Source of the DNA: Niebla homalea
Lineage: Eukaryota; Ascomycota; Lecanoromycetes; Lecanorales; Ramalinaceae
Direction of reading: 5' to 3'
Assembly (NCBI GenBank): GCA_019925105.1
Contig: JAHGAU010000002.1
Location: 310,001 to 374,000 of the forward strand
Length of the DNA stretch: 64,000 nucleotides
Position 1 is the stretch's first letter. Each line of letters starts with the position of its first letter. Positions 1 to 11,642 of the stretch are shown here, piece after piece. The position numbers and the translations under genes were made by a program. Under the pieces are notes generated by a model that ran no database searches, had not been told where the DNA came from, and worked only from the letters and a program-made list of their open reading frames with translations.

Positions 1-756
1 TCAAAAGGGGGCGACTGATTGAAAGCGATGGCTCCGGTCAGTGCGTCGCGCCGAAAAGGCCTCACCTTCACTGTGGCCCAACTATACCAATACAGCATAT
101 CTAAATCATGTCAGCGGACCGGTTATGAGTCGCACGTGCACGAGGACATCCAGGGATATCCTCTAGTGAATAGCAAGGAGATTCATGAAGTTTGGGAAAT
201 GGCATCTCACAGTGCGCTGTCCAAAATGAGATGATATAGGATATCAGACCCATCTCGGATATGCAGCGGTTCTACTTTGATCCTCAAGGATGTCACCCGT
301 GTAGCTGACAGGTTCCTCTTGGTTTAACTTTGCCAGTCAATGTTGGTACAGGTAGGCTTCAATGTGCACAGGAGTCTTTATTGGCACGGTACAGTATCAC
401 AAAAACTTAATACATCGAGAGTTCGAGCGGTGTGTTTCAGATAGTCCTGAGGCAGGACAATATATACTCGAGAGCAGAAAATGACTTGGCGGATATGTTG
501 TTGGCATTGAGAACAGGGACTTGAGCTTTAGGCCCATGCCAAGTCAGAGTGCCATTGTTCGAACGACCAACCAAGATAGACAAAATTTGCCATGCATTGT
601 ACCACTTGCCGGTTCTGACCGGAATATGGAAGAGCACATGAGATGGGAGCTCTTCCAGCTTTACGAGGAGCATCATCAGCATCCACAAAATTGCCCGTCT
701 TTCAGGAACATTGTTCATCAGCGTCTCAGAAGCGAGATATCAAGCTCTAGGTCATT

Positions 757-1482
757 TTGGCAATCTCACAGCGAGGGGGCGAGATACAGACCGTTGTTCG
801 AGGACATGGAGAGTTCCCGGACCCATGGCACGTAGTCGTCTCGACTGCCACACTCAGATCATTAGGCCTGGGGGCTCTAAAGGTCTCCGAGTATTCATGG
901 GTAACGGTAGTCCTTGCGATTGCTTTATCTCATTTCACCAACGAAAACAATAAACCTTTCTTCCCAGCTCGAACAGGCCGGACGTCGATCGCAGGAAGCG
1001 AAGATACGATGGGATCGTTAATCGCACGGGCCCCGCTACGGGTCTGCATCAAGCACGACTCGAGCGCGGCAGTAAGGCTGAGTACCGTGGATCGCAATTT
1101 CTTGGAGACCAGCAAGCACAGAGTTGTTCGCGAAGAAGACTTCAAGAGTGCGTCAAAGGAAGCTGCGCCGCATCTTTGCCATGCTGTCTACCTAATTGTT
1201 TTGCGTCCTGCTGCAGGCTTAATGCACGATTCTGAGAGTTCTGTTCCGATCAATGATGTTTGAGAAGGGATGGGCTATCCGACGCTGTCGTTCTTCATCG
1301 ACGTTGAAGTGAGGGATGGAAATGTCGATATAAGCGTCATGTGGGATGAGAAGGTGGAAGCGCACTCGCCACAGCCGAGGATTTCCAGCAACATTGCAAG
1401 GATTCCTTTTTCCTTTAAGTTTACGGGCGAAGACCAATGGCCTAACAGGATTTTAGAAGCTATGAAGAATCAAACGCTGTGA
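757..1482 (+). other. Unassigned open frame with one internal stop
   Basis: A single plus-strand frame runs from an ATG-like start at 757 to a stop at 1480-1482 and is interrupted only by TGA at 1261-1263; an ATG follows in the same frame at 1270. The two halves would encode about 168 and 70 residues. I recognise no domain, and no splice sites clearly remove the stop. It could be a decayed gene or chance. Nothing else convincing is seen in 1-1989. Confidence 0.2.
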
Positions 1483-1989
1483 AAGCAGATTTAGACTGCT
1501 GAGCACAGTACGACCGCCGATCAGCGAACTGTGAATGATAGACGGCTGGGTCAGGAACTCAGCTGAAGGAAAGCCCAGGCGGAAGACCCCAGACGCGACC
1601 CTCCCGAGCCATCGACCCCCTGGACCAATCAGAGTGGAGTCAGCCGCCGCAGTGAAGTGTGGGTAGAAACAACGAATTGTCACTCCCGCCCTCATGCAAA
1701 CCAGCAAATGCTAATATAATCGGTCACCCTAGTGGGCTGTAGCCAAGTTTGACATCATTACATGTGTGAAATTCAGCTATCTATCTGACCCCAATTGCTT
1801 CTTTACACATTTATGAGTAGATCTCCTCGACAAAGGAGCTTCCTTCTGACGCACTGCTTGATAGCCTGCCTAGATCTCATACTGGAAGAAGACGTATGCT
1901 ATCAGGCCGGTGACACTCGCATGAGCAACGACTCGTAGCCAGATTGAGCAACAATGCTATGGGCGGGCTAGATCATCCTCTTCGCAGTG

Positions 1990-3354
1990 ATGACAGCCTT
2001 CGTCCGCGTCTGCGGTCCTCCTAATAGCGCCTTTTTGGTTGGCTATCCTGGCATATCCGCGACCTTGGTAAGCTCTGCACCTGCCCAACTATTGGATGAT
2101 TCCCTTCCCCCACATTTGTTCTCGATGCAGTCTTGAATGTGGCGCTAACATACAACAACCCAATATAGCCAAGAATAGAGGGCAAAGTCGAGATCCGTCC
2201 CAGCCAAGGCGTCGATGCCCCTGTCAACATCTCCCTCGTCACAATATGTCTCCAAAGGCGCGAAACCATTCATCCTTCTGCCGACTCCATGACCAAGAAA
2301 CATCTTGCCGCGCCCCGCAAGGAAGTCACAGATATTGTTGGCAAGGAAATGCTGCTCTTCCGCTGCCCAATGGGGAGAGAGTTTGAGAGGGTCTACTCAA
2401 TGGACCTGCCGTTTGTTTTGTTCATCCCGTTTGGTCGAGGAGGGGAAGAGGTGGCCCGGCGCATACCACCCGCGAGTCTGCAATTGGCGAGCAGAACTGC
2501 TGAGACGTATTATGAGATGGTGGTATTGGTGCAACAGGGGCATGCGGAGCAGAAAAATACCCGTTCCCTGTCCCGATACAGAGATATGATACGCTGTCAA
2601 CATTTGGCATGTATAATCGACCCGAGTCATCTGAGAAAGTGACGGACCATTTGGTCACGTTGGGGATATCGCTGCCGAGATGGTCGTACGGACCCTTGGA
2701 TCCTGTCAGCGTGTATATCAAGCTGAGCCCAAACCCGGATTGGTTGACGAAAGCAAAGAAAGTGACGATTCAAAAGATTACGATTGGGATCGAAGAGGAA
2801 ATCATCTACAATCACGAGGGCGATGAGCCGCAGCATAAGATCAAAAGCTTGGCGAGGCAGACGCAGACGGTCGGGGTGAGGATGCCCGAACCTGGGTATT
2901 TTACGAACCTGGGGCTTGTCTTTCCCGCAAAGGACTACAGGGACCACGATGGGGTAATACCGAGGGGGAAGCCGGCCTTTCCCCAGTACAGCGTCAGTGG
3001 GTTTACGACGTCGGGGAGTTTGTATCGGGTCGAATACTACTTGACTGTGAAGGTATGACAACCAAGCTTCAATATCCACTTTCAAGGCTGATTACTAACA
3101 AATCACGACAGGCTCACTTGACCTCCGCGAAAGACATCGTCCTTCGCCAACCCATCGTCGTCTGCCCCCTCGACCACACAGCCTGCAAGGAGGAAATGGA
3201 ATACATTGAAGTAGCCGCCAAAGATGCGCGACATATCCGACCGGAAGACCCAATGCTCCCAGCACCAACGATCATCAAGATGAACGACTATAACGCTTTG
3301 CACTGCCTAGGAATGACCATGGTAGGAGCTAAGCGAATGCCCTTGATTGAGTGA
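1990..3354 (+). CDS. Alpha-arrestin-like protein, interrupted by a frameshift
   Basis: Arrestin-fold proteins of this fungal family are trafficking adaptors, often recruiting a ubiquitin ligase to membrane transporters; that role is inferred from the family. The ATG at 1990 opens MTAFVRVCGPPNSAFLVGYP. Intron 2068-2168 follows, then exon 2 from 2169 with the motif ETIHPSADSM and the segment RRIPPASLQLASRTAETYY, a second intron at 3053-3111, and a last exon to 3354 (LRQPIVVCPLDHTACKEEM). The arrestin pattern moves from one frame to another at the A5 run 2553-2557: upstream reads QQGHAEQK, downstream reads YPFPVPIQRYDTLSTFGMYN. One extra A would restore a continuous frame. No intron fits there. 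The product would be about 400 residues if continuous. No PPxY motif is obvious. Family assignment is firm; whether the gene is functional is not. Confidence 0.75.
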
Positions 3355-3736
3355 AACGGACCAGAATTTGAGTAAACTATATTCGAATGAGGAAAGCTGC
3401 GCCGGGCTCGATCCTAGATGACAAAGGGACAGTGCCGAAGGCCTAGAGGAGGCCAATAAGAGGGACAGGCTTCTGCCAACCAGCACCTGAGCTCCTGAAC
3501 GCCATGTGTATGAGTCACCGGTTAAGAGGATCAACGAGGACACCGCTCGAGGTGGAAATTGTTTACCGGGGAGTTTTCGACAGTGACGAAGCAGCATGAC
3601 ATGGACTGACATTCCAATACCACATGTCTCATTTCTGGAGTCTGGAGATTTTTGGGGGATTTTGAGTCGTTCCGGCGGGAATCAATCATTGGCTCCATCT
3701 TATTCTCATATTTCGCTTAGGCGTCTGTTGAATGTG

Positions 3737-3976
3737 TCAGGGTTGATTCGAATTGTTAAAGGCCAACTGTTCAAGCATCTCAACAAGATCCACTTCATTG
3801 GTCTGAGAAACGTCTAGTTTCGAATTGTTGTTCGTTTTTGCCGAGTGGCTATCGAAGGCTTCCAGTGCTATCTGTCTACAGGCGATATACTGTGGGCTGG
3901 ACTCGCCCCACACTTTCTTGGCATTCTGAAGATTCGTCAGGATAGCTTCGACGTCCATATCAGGCAACAGCCCCAC
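3737..3976 (-). CDS. Small hypothetical ORF (79 aa)
   Basis: A minus-strand ORF of 79 codons with ATG at 3976 begins MGLLPDMDVEAILTNLQNAK. The composition looks protein-like: an amphipathic N-terminal helix, then a hydrophilic Asn-rich stretch and a leucine-containing C-terminal helix. I do not recognise a family. It may be the last exon of a gene whose upstream exons I cannot place, because the region immediately upstream is the DAD1 promoter. The rest of 3355-4151 shows nothing else. Confidence 0.25.
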   Translation of the reverse strand: MGLLPDMDVEAILTNLQNAKKVWGESSPQYIACRQIALEAFDSHSAKTNNNSKLDVSQTNEVDLVEMLEQLAFNNSNQP

Positions 3977-4151
3977 TGATGCAGATTGTAAGACTGCATA
4001 AGCGGGTCAGTCCAATCTCAATCTTTCTGGCGGAAATACTCCGGAAATAAACAATCCACCAACATCCTTCCCCCCAATTTTCCCTTCCTCCCATCCTCAC
4101 ATTCCCACCCCTCAACCAACCTAACCACCCCCCCGACAACCCCAGCAAAAC

Positions 4152-4571
4152 ATGTCCACCCACCGCCAAACCCTCCCCCCCCTCCTCCTCCCAACCCCCC
4201 AACACTCCTCCACCTCCACCTCCCCCTTCCACACCCAGCGCGACGCCCTCGTCTCCGACATCGCCATCGCGCTCGACCACGTGCTGCACAACATCAACAA
4301 GCTGAACCGCAGCCTGGAGGGCGTGATCGCGGTGGGCAACGAGTTCGGCAACGTGGAGGCCCTGTGGAGTGTCTTTGAAGGGGTGATGGCGCGCGATGGT
4401 GATGGTGGTGGTGCGAAGGAGGGGGGGAGAACGAATGACGATGATGGCGGTGATGATGGCGCGATGGGTGAGGATGAGGATGGCGGAGATGTTGGTGGTG
4501 GTGGTGGGAAGGAGGAGGAGGTGGAGGAGGATGCAGAACAAGGTAGTGGGGGTGGGGTGGGCGGGAGGTAG
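4152..4571 (+). CDS. DAD1: DASH/Dam1 complex subunit Dad1
   Basis: Dad1 is a small subunit of the DASH (Dam1) ring that couples kinetochores to spindle microtubules in fungi. The signature lies at about residues 28-78: a helix beginning [17 protein letters not shown], then [19 protein letters not shown] and [13 protein letters not shown], which is the conserved Dad1 core. The ATG at 4152 sits in a good context (aaaacATGtc) and no intron is needed. The protein is 139 residues. The core is followed by an unusually long tail of about 60 residues made almost only of Gly, Asp and Glu, with a matching G-rich coding strand. The tail is probably disordered. A 306-codon minus-strand ORF overlapping this gene is its shadow. 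Confidence 0.85.
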   Translation: MSTHRQTLPPLLLPTPQHSSTSTSPFHTQRDALVSDIAIALDHVLHNINKLNRSLEGVIAVGNEFGNVEALWSVFEGVMARDGDGGGAKEGGRTNDDDGGDDGAMGEDEDGGDVGGGGGKEEEVEEDAEQGSGGGVGGR

Positions 4572-4996
4572 AAGGGGTTGATGGATTGTTGGGGGAGGAT
4601 GGGGATGGATGTTGGTGGAAGGGATGGTGGGGGGAGGTGGTTTGCTGAATGGGGGGATATGAAGGGAAGGGGCGAGTGCAGTGGGCAAAGAAGTGAAGGG
4701 GAGGTGTCTCGCCGAGACAAGGTCGGAGATTGAAGTCACAGGAAAGAGGATGAATGGCTTTAGAGTACGAGGGATGGCATGCAAGTGGTACAGCTTGGAC
4801 GGACCTGGATGATGATCGAGCGAGTTCATTGCTTCTCATTATTTTTCTGTGCAAAGACGTATGTATACAGTCACCCTCGTCCACTGTGTTGAAGAAACCG
4901 CTAAAATCAAAGAATAGCAGAATCATGTTCATGCGAGCAATCATCAACAGACTTCCCTCCCCTATACACACGGATTTTCTAGCACTTCTTATCCTC
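4572..4996. other. Convergent intergenic spacer
   Basis: About 425 nt between the 3' ends of DAD1 (+) and RHO4 (-). The first half continues the G-rich bias of the DAD1 tail. No gene or defined terminator is recognised. Confidence 0.5.
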
Positions 4997-5998
4997 TCAT
5001 AGGATACGACACCCCTTCCTCTTCTTATGGTGCCTTTCACCGCCGCCGATTTGCCCGCCACCACCACTATTGGCAGCCCACCTCTCCTTCTCCTCCTTGA
5101 TCTTGATCTCCCTCTCGACAGTCGTATCGATAGCCAGATCAAACACTTCGTGCACACCTTGCATCTCTTTGCTCGAGCACTCCACATAGATGGCACCCAT
5201 TTGCCTTGCCACATTCCGGCCTTGCTCTTGTGTAACGGGGGTCAAACCCTGCGTCTTGAGAAGGTCGATGCAGGTGCGCTTGTGGCGCAGGTCGGACTTC
5301 AAGCCAACGAGGATGAGCGGGGTGGTGGGGCAGAAATGGAGGACTTCGGGGTACCACTAGATATATGTTAGCGGTAGGCGCGCATACATGAGGTAGTGAA
5401 TATAGGAAAGGGAGGGAAATTCACCTTGTCCATCACATTCTCCAGAGAATTGGGGCAGTCAATGGCAAAGCAGACAAAAAGCAGGTCTGTTTCCGGGTAT
5501 GAGAGCGGTCGCAGGCGGTCATATTCCTCCTGACCCGCCGTGTCCCACAGGGCGAGCTCGACTGTCTTGCCTGAGGGTTTGTGTTCGGTGTGTGTGATGT
5601 AGTTTTCGAACACTGTGGGGACGTATTTCTATACATTGTCATCAGCAATCTCCCCTATCTACTTTATGAACCACAGGAACTGTTCCTACCTCTGGAAACA
5701 CCCCCTGACTGTAACTAATCAACAGACACGTCTTTCCGCACCCGCCATCGCCGACCACCACAAATTTCTTCGAATACGAGGGTGGCTGCGTGATATTTGT
5801 CCCCGACGTATTTGCGCTGGCTGAGTCTCTGGTGCTGGTCATGGTGCCATTACTGTAGCGGGTGCTCTGAGCGCGGGCGATGGGCTTGCGGCGGGGTGAG
5901 ATAGAGCCGGATGTGGAGTGTATGGTGCCGCTTCGCCGTGAACCGCGGCGGAGGAAGTCGTAATTGTCATAATTGGTGGTGGAGGTTGCGGTAGACAT
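4997..5998 (-). CDS. RHO4: Rho-type small GTPase, Rho4 subfamily
   Basis: Rho4 GTPases act at the plasma membrane and septum in polarity, septation and wall remodelling. Three exons (5998-5690, 5628-5425, 5356-4997) with introns of 61 and 68 nt give 290 residues. The ATG at 5998 opens [16 protein letters not shown] Ser/Arg-rich extension of about 75 residues, typical of Rho4, precedes the G domain. Visible motifs are the P-loop GDGGCGKT, effector loop YVPTVFENY, switch [19 protein letters not shown], the LKSD base-recognition motif and CSSKE. The C terminus has a polybasic stretch (HHKKRKG) and the CAAX box CRIL; a terminal Leu favours geranylgeranylation. The 468-nt gap to the divergent phosphatase gene at 6467 must hold both promoters. 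Confidence 0.92.
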
Positions 5999-6466
5999 GG
6001 CGAAAGAGGGTCGGGGAGATGAAGCCGTTAGGCTCGAGAGCGCGAAGATGATAAAGCCGCTGGGCTTGTGGCTGCAAGAAGAAAAGCAATGCAAGACCTT
6101 GGCTATACTGTCTATGAAGTATATACCAGAAAGGTGTAGGTATGCAATGACAATTCTGTGTGGGAAATGTTCTTAGCCAATGTAAAGCACGATGATGAGA
6201 ACTCGAGAGACAGAGAGTTAATTGTTGACTACATCTTCCGTACTTGTGTCTCGCGGGGTGATTATCTTATCTTGGTGCCTTACAGCGATCCGAACGGGTA
6301 CATCCGGTGTCTCAAATTTAAAGTAAGCAAGGCAAGAAGCTTACCGATGACGGCGGCTCTCTCGGTCGTTCGGTCGTTCGTTCATGAGTCAATCAATGCC
6401 CTTGTTCTTAATTATTGCTATTGTCGCATTGCGGCTGAGATAGGTATACCTAATGCTTACACTCTA
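5999..6466. promoter_or_regulatory. Divergent intergenic region RHO4 / LCB3-like
   Basis: 468 nt between two divergent start codons, hence the probable shared promoter region. A short direct repeat (cggtcgttcggtcgttcgttc) occurs at about 6364-6385. No specific binding site is identified. Confidence 0.35.
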
Positions 6467-8349
6467 ATGCCTACTATCAATGGGCATGCCAACGGGGCCA
6501 TCGCCAAATCAGCAGGCTTGCTGGAGCCGCTTCCGACGCTCAATCTGGTCCCGAGCGTGGAGAAGCTCGATGCCGGCTTGAGGAGCTTGGATCATTGTGA
6601 ACCCTCCGCTATACTCTTTGCGATGCATTCCTGACACTAGACGATCAGACCGAACGAAGCTCCCACTATGGCGCTATGCGCCCCGGCAAAAGATTATTCC
6701 TCTAGTCAGATGGGAGACACCCTACCTTGCCGCCATGCAAAGCGCGACCCGATCCTCTGCCCTCGATACCTACTTCTCCATCACAGCCAACCTTGGCACC
6801 CATACCTTCTTCATGATCGTCCTCCCTATACTCTTCTGGTGCGGATACACTGGTCTCGGTAGAGGGATGGTGCATATCCTGGCCTCGGGCGTCTTCTTCA
6901 GTGGCTTCATCAAGGACATGTGGTGCTTACCTAGGCCACTGTCGCCTCCCCTCCATCGGATCACAATGTCACATTCCGCGGCGCTGGAGTACGGCTTTCC
7001 GTCGACGCATTCTACCAACGCTGTGTCTGTGGCCGTGTACGCTCTCTTTTTACTCGCTAGCCCAGACTCTGTCGTACAAACAGATTTGAAGCTTGCTCTA
7101 CAGATACTGTCTAGCTGCTATGCTGTCTCTATCATTCTTGGTCGACTATATTGCGGCATGCATGGCTTCTTCGATGTCGTGATTGGGAGCGCCTTGGGGG
7201 CATTTCTTTCGGCTCTACAATTCTGGTTTGGGGAGGGTTTTGATGCCTTCATACATACTACGTCCTATCAGGCGCCTACTGTTGTTGTTCTGATAATCCT
7301 AATCATGGTCCGGCTCCATCCAGAGCCGGCGGACGATTGTCCTTGTTTCGATGATAGCGTTGCATTTGCAGGAGTCATCATTGGTGTTGAGCTGGGGAAT
7401 TGGCATTTTGCTAGGAGCATCTATGCTTGGAACCTACCGGTCTTTGCGACGGTGCCATTCCAGCTAGATGTCCTAGGTTGGCCTAAGACGATCGCACGCA
7501 TTGCTATTGGAGTCCTAATGATCTTCGCATGGAGAGAAATCATGAAGCCAGCGCTTCTGAAATCACTGCCTCCCCTCTTTCGTATGATAGAGAAATTGGG
7601 TCTTAGTCTGCCGAGAAGATTCTTTGTTCAAGCCTCGTGAGCCCAATACACTTGCATCTCCTCTTGATCCCAGCTGACGGACCCAGTGAATACAAACAGG
7701 TGCCAGGACAACTCAAAGAAGACAACGTCATCCCCGAAGTATCAGATATCCCTTCACTATTGACATCCTTCCGCCATCCGCGTAGGAGCCGCTCAGTCTC
7801 TGTCGGTCCCCAATCCGAGGCCGACGCCTACGAAACCCTAGCGTACCGTGAGAAGCGACGAAGGGAAAGCACCCGTGGAAGGGCGGCAGACGCGCCCAAG
7901 CATAATGAGAAGAATGCAATACCTGACTATTTTGCAATCACGACTTCGAACAGTGCTTCACAACGGCCTACTGCTCATCTCCTACCTACACCAGCTTACT
8001 CCAATGGCGACTTGGCCCAATCTATGCTTGGCGCTGAAACTGCCTTGTATACGCCTCTCACTCCTGGATCGGAGAGCAGCGCAAACGGTAGTCGCCGACC
8101 AAGTCAAGAGAGGCGTCAGTATGAGAGAGAGGAGCGTGAAATGTTCTCCAAACTTGAAAAGCCAAGAGTGCGGTATGATGTCGAAGTGATCACGAAGCTT
8201 ATCGTCTATGCAGGTGAGACTGGTTTCCTCCAACTCTGCTTTCTCATAGTTTAACTTACATTGTTCCAGGTATTGCATGGATAGCCGTCGAGGGTGCTCC
8301 AATACTCTTCCAAAACGTCGGCTTGGGCATCGATGGTCCTCCGAGATGA
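6467..8349 (+). CDS. LCB3: Dihydrosphingosine / long-chain-base 1-phosphate phosphatase
   Basis: ER membrane enzyme of the PAP2 superfamily that removes phosphate from long-chain-base 1-phosphates and feeds bases back into ceramide synthesis. Four exons (6467-6596, 6649-7636, 7687-8213, 8270-8349) with introns of 52, 50 and 56 nt give 574 residues. The start is the ATG at 6467, whose short first exon ends GLRSLDH, a conserved N-terminal segment. PAP2 motif 1 is KDMWCLPRP, motif 2 is GFPSTHSTN and motif 3 is GRLYCGMHGFFD, with the catalytic His and Asp in place. Several hydrophobic spans flank them. The C-terminal third holds a conserved Ser/Arg-rich stretch (PSLLTSFRHPRRSRSVSVGP) and a final hydrophobic segment in exon 4. 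All key residues are present. Confidence 0.9.
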
Positions 8350-9496
8350 GAGTTGGTCTACTAGGAACTTGCTATACTGATCAAGTCATCGTTCGATGCT
8401 GCAACCCGGACTACGAAGGCCATTATGCCAAATTTGCGGTGTTCTGCACCGTTCTTACCTGCTCCTGAGGCCTCTCTGGCCGTCAAGCCTAAGATTGGCT
8501 ATTGAGCCCGATCTTTACTACCGCCGGAAACGAAATTGGAGTATCGCAGGACTGCCCCGTCAACTAAAAGGCTTCAGGGTCTTTTGAGGGCAGACAATCA
8601 CTGACGAGCCGACGGCCTCAGGGTCCTAACAGCCGGGAGCCTCACTGGATGAGCTCATCTGGCCACTCCTTACTATTCGAACAAGCGTTGCGATGCCTAT
8701 CAAGCTTCGAACGTCAATCTCCAAGCCTCTGTCAGACTTTTGGAGTTCCGAACGTCTTCAGATGGTCAGACTATAAGATAGGAGTCACTCAGAAAGTCTC
8801 TAGATTCTTCCGGGCTCCCTTTGTATGGATTCATCTGATTGGCAAGCAATGGCTCGAGAGCTCGCTCCTATTCCGCTGCTCCCAATCAAGTAATACCGGA
8901 AGAAAATCAAGGAGCTGAATGTCCAACAACTGGACTGGAGCCTAGTGTTACGGTCTCGAATGGGCAGCATTCGTTGTGAGTGAGGTATCCACCGGCATCG
9001 CCCCTCGCTCAGGAACTGTGGCCAGCGTCCGGACTAGGCCATGCTCCCCCCCACTCCCAACCAAAGGACACTCATCCAATCTGAGGGTCAAGCAGGCGAG
9101 CGGGCATATTGAATCTAGGGATGATGCCCGAACAGGTCACAGAAACCCATGTGTATCTGGGGCGTCGGAGAAGCGATCGACAAAGGTAATACGTGATACA
9201 GAGGTTTTTCTGTCAATTCTCCTGCACTGCAGGAGGCTAAGAATTCTTTCTACCCGTAATTTACAATAGGCAATACCATGTTGAAGCAACGCTTTCATCC
9301 CCTTCGCCCATTATGCCAGATGCCGCTTGAATCTGCTTTGAACGCTCCTCACAATCCAGGCAATGCACGCTTTATTCACCAACCTTTTCCACGCTTCAAA
9401 ATTTGGTCGTCCCCAAGAAGAAGTGAAGCCAGATCCTCGATTATCTGCTCTCAAGCCCCTGCCGGCACATCCCCCCCCCGCTCCCCCACCCCTCAA
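8350..9496. other. Intergenic, no gene recognised
   Basis: About 1.15 kb between the phosphatase gene and the GH71 gene. ORFs up to about 97 codons occur but have no recognisable domain and no convincing exon structure. A C-rich run lies near 9471-9490. Confidence 0.5.
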
Positions 9497-10834
9497 TTAG
9501 ATCGCCACCACATTCCCGTCATAGTGATCATGCCCGCCCACGATCGCCGGTCCCTCCTTGCTCAGTGCCTTCCCGTTCCCCAACGCCCGGTTCATCGTGA
9601 TGGTCTGGTTCCCCCAGGTGAACGGAACGGCTGCCTTGTTGACCCCCACCGCACACGGGATCTCATGGCGATTATCGCCGCTCAGCAGCGTCACCGTCGC
9701 GGGCTCGGCCAGGAAACTGATGATGTACATATTATCCGCCACGGCCGTCACATTCTCCGGCAAGGGCAGGGTGTCGCGCATGCCATCCGCCTCGGCCGGC
9801 TGGGTCCGATACACCATGAAGACATCCTCGTCGCGGGGGGCCACATCCAGGGGCGCCGGCGCGCCGGCCTTGAACGCGTTGATGAAGTGCCAGGTCATGC
9901 TCAGGAAGCCCGAGTGGTCGGCCCCGCCGTACTGCATCTTGCCCTCGAGGTAGCGGTTGTCGGTGAAGGAGCGCAGGGGCCCGATGTAGGAGGATTCGCC
10001 GAAGTCGTTCCAGGTGACGAGCTCGAGGAAGTCGGGCTGGAGCTGCAGGAGCGAGTGCCAGCGGTCGAACCAGATGCCGCTGTCCTGCGCGTTCAGCCAG
10101 TTGGTTTGTGGGGAGAGCCGCTTGAAGAACCAGGGGCTGAGGCCCGCCATCCAGGGTTTGTTGTAGCCCGGCGAACTGTGGTCCCGCCGGACGTTGGAGA
10201 AGGCGGTGTCGATCTCGCTTTCCTGGGCGGTGGAGAAGGCCGGGTGCATCCAGGTGAAGACGCCGGAACCGATGCTGGCGGCGGCGATGTTCGAGGCCGA
10301 GGTGGAGATGGTTCCCGGCATGAACATGACAGGGGCGGCGATCTTGTCGATGACGTCGTGCTGCCAGTTGAATGCTGGGGCCAGGGTGGAGAAGGAGCTC
10401 AGGAAGACTTTGCCGTCCACCCACAGTTGTGCCGGGTGGTGCGCGTAGGTGTTGGAGATGTTGGCCATGGCGTTGGGGTCGGTCATACAGGTGGTGTCGT
10501 AGGACATGAAGAGCTTGAAGTTGCGGGCGGCGGCGTCGGTGTAGAATTGCTGGAGCCATGTGGCGAGTTGGGCGGCGTTGTCTCCCGCACCGCCGTAGTT
10601 GACGGCGAAAGCGTCGATGCCGGCGTTTTGGGCGAGGGTGATGTCGGTGAGGTAGCTGTTATTGGGGGGTTGCGTCATTATCATGTAGTGGGCGAAGACG
10701 AGTGGGTTACTGTTGTTGCGGGAGCGGGGGTGGAGTTGGTGGTGGGTGTGGTGCTGATGATGGTGGGAAATGGATGATGCTAGGATGGGGATGGAGCAGA
10801 GCAGAGCGCCGAGGATGGCGCTGAGGACGAGCAT
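9497..10834 (-). CDS. Secreted GH71 alpha-1,3-glucanase (mutanase)
   Basis: GH71 enzymes hydrolyse alpha-1,3-glucan of fungal walls. The single exon starts at ATG 10834 (an upstream TTG is in frame but is not an ATG) and encodes 445 residues. A signal peptide (MLVLSAILGALLCSIPILA) is followed by a His-rich patch, then the catalytic domain opening with PLVFAHYMI. Family features include GIDAFAVNYGG, the FTWMHPAF segment and ELVTWNDFGESSYIGP, which carries the conserved Asp/Glu pair. The protein ends just after the catalytic fold, so no C-terminal carbohydrate-binding module is visible. The gene is GC-rich, which leaves a 499-codon open frame on the opposite strand; that frame is a shadow. Confidence 0.88.
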   Translation of the reverse strand: MLVLSAILGALLCSIPILASSISHHHQHHTHHQLHPRSRNNSNPLVFAHYMIMTQPPNNSYLTDITLAQNAGIDAFAVNYGGAGDNAAQLATWLQQFYTDAAARNFKLFMSYDTTCMTDPNAMANISNTYAHHPAQLWVDGKVFLSSFSTLAPAFNWQHDVIDKIAAPVMFMPGTISTSASNIAAASIGSGVFTWMHPAFSTAQESEIDTAFSNVRRDHSSPGYNKPWMAGLSPWFFKRLSPQTNWLNAQDSGIWFDRWHSLLQLQPDFLELVTWNDFGESSYIGPLRSFTDNRYLEGKMQYGGADHSGFLSMTWHFINAFKAGAPAPLDVAPRDEDVFMVYRTQPAEADGMRDTLPLPENVTAVADNMYIISFLAEPATVTLLSGDNRHEIPCAVGVNKAAVPFTWGNQTITMNRALGNGKALSKEGPAIVGGHDHYDGNVVAI

Positions 10835-11642
10835 GCTTAACAATGGAAGGAATTGGACGAGTGACTGTTGTGGCTATTGAAGAACGAGTGTGTGATATCC
10901 CGCTCGGCGAGATATGTTGGAGGTCAACGGCTGGAAGGCTGAAATGGCAGAAACTAAGTCAAGTGCTGTAGGGACAGTGTTTGCTAAGGATGGCCTGGTC
11001 GATGCAAAAGAGCGTAGATGAAGGATACACAATGAGTGACAGAAGTAACAAAGAAGTTGACTGAAATTATTTTGAAGTTGAAACAAACATTATACTGTGT
11101 GTGATAGCCAGCTTACCGGGCTGCTACCATCATCATTGCCTGATGATGATGGGGAATGTTTGCAGCGAGGGGAATATAAGGACTCATATCCCCTATCTTC
11201 AAATTGACTCCAAATGAGAGGGAGAGCCTTTTGATGAGGCACAAAAGTATGAAACACGTTACATGGAGTCCCCTGGATTGTGATCACGAGATTATGTAGG
11301 ACGGAATTTTCAACAGCCAACGGGCAGTCGGCCACCGCGGGATCTTCGCGATTTTGGGGAGCTTTTACCGCCCGGAGATTTCACTTGCACGGGCCCCCGC
11401 TCCACAGTGAAACCCCTGCAGTAGTCCCGTCGAGGCAGTATTCGGATTTAGGCACGGCACTCCAGGCGCCTTTGCTGCAAAGCCAATCAGAGCTAAGCTA
11501 AGAGAGGAGCATTTCTGCACCTTCTTCAACAAACAATTAACAATGCAGCATGCCAGCCAAGTGAGCAAACGCTCAAAGGTAAAGTGAAATTAGGGTCCTG
11601 CTCGTGCAGCCCGGCCTGCCTTCGTCCATCTAATTCGCCAAG
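10835..11642. promoter_or_regulatory. Divergent intergenic region GH71 / ALG2
   Basis: About 800 nt between two divergent start codons. It contains an imperfect palindrome (catcatcattgcctgatgatgatg, about 11128-11150). No gene is recognised. Confidence 0.35.

Noticed and set aside
4294..5214. A 306-codon minus-strand ORF
   Set aside because: It overlaps DAD1 and the last RHO4 exon, is composed of His/Pro/Ser low complexity opposite the G-rich Dad1 tail, and has no domain.
9278..10777. A 499-codon plus-strand ORF
   Set aside because: It is antisense to the GH71 gene, which has a signal peptide and family motifs; the ORF is rich in Gly, Val, Glu and Arg and arises from GC-rich codon use on the other strand.
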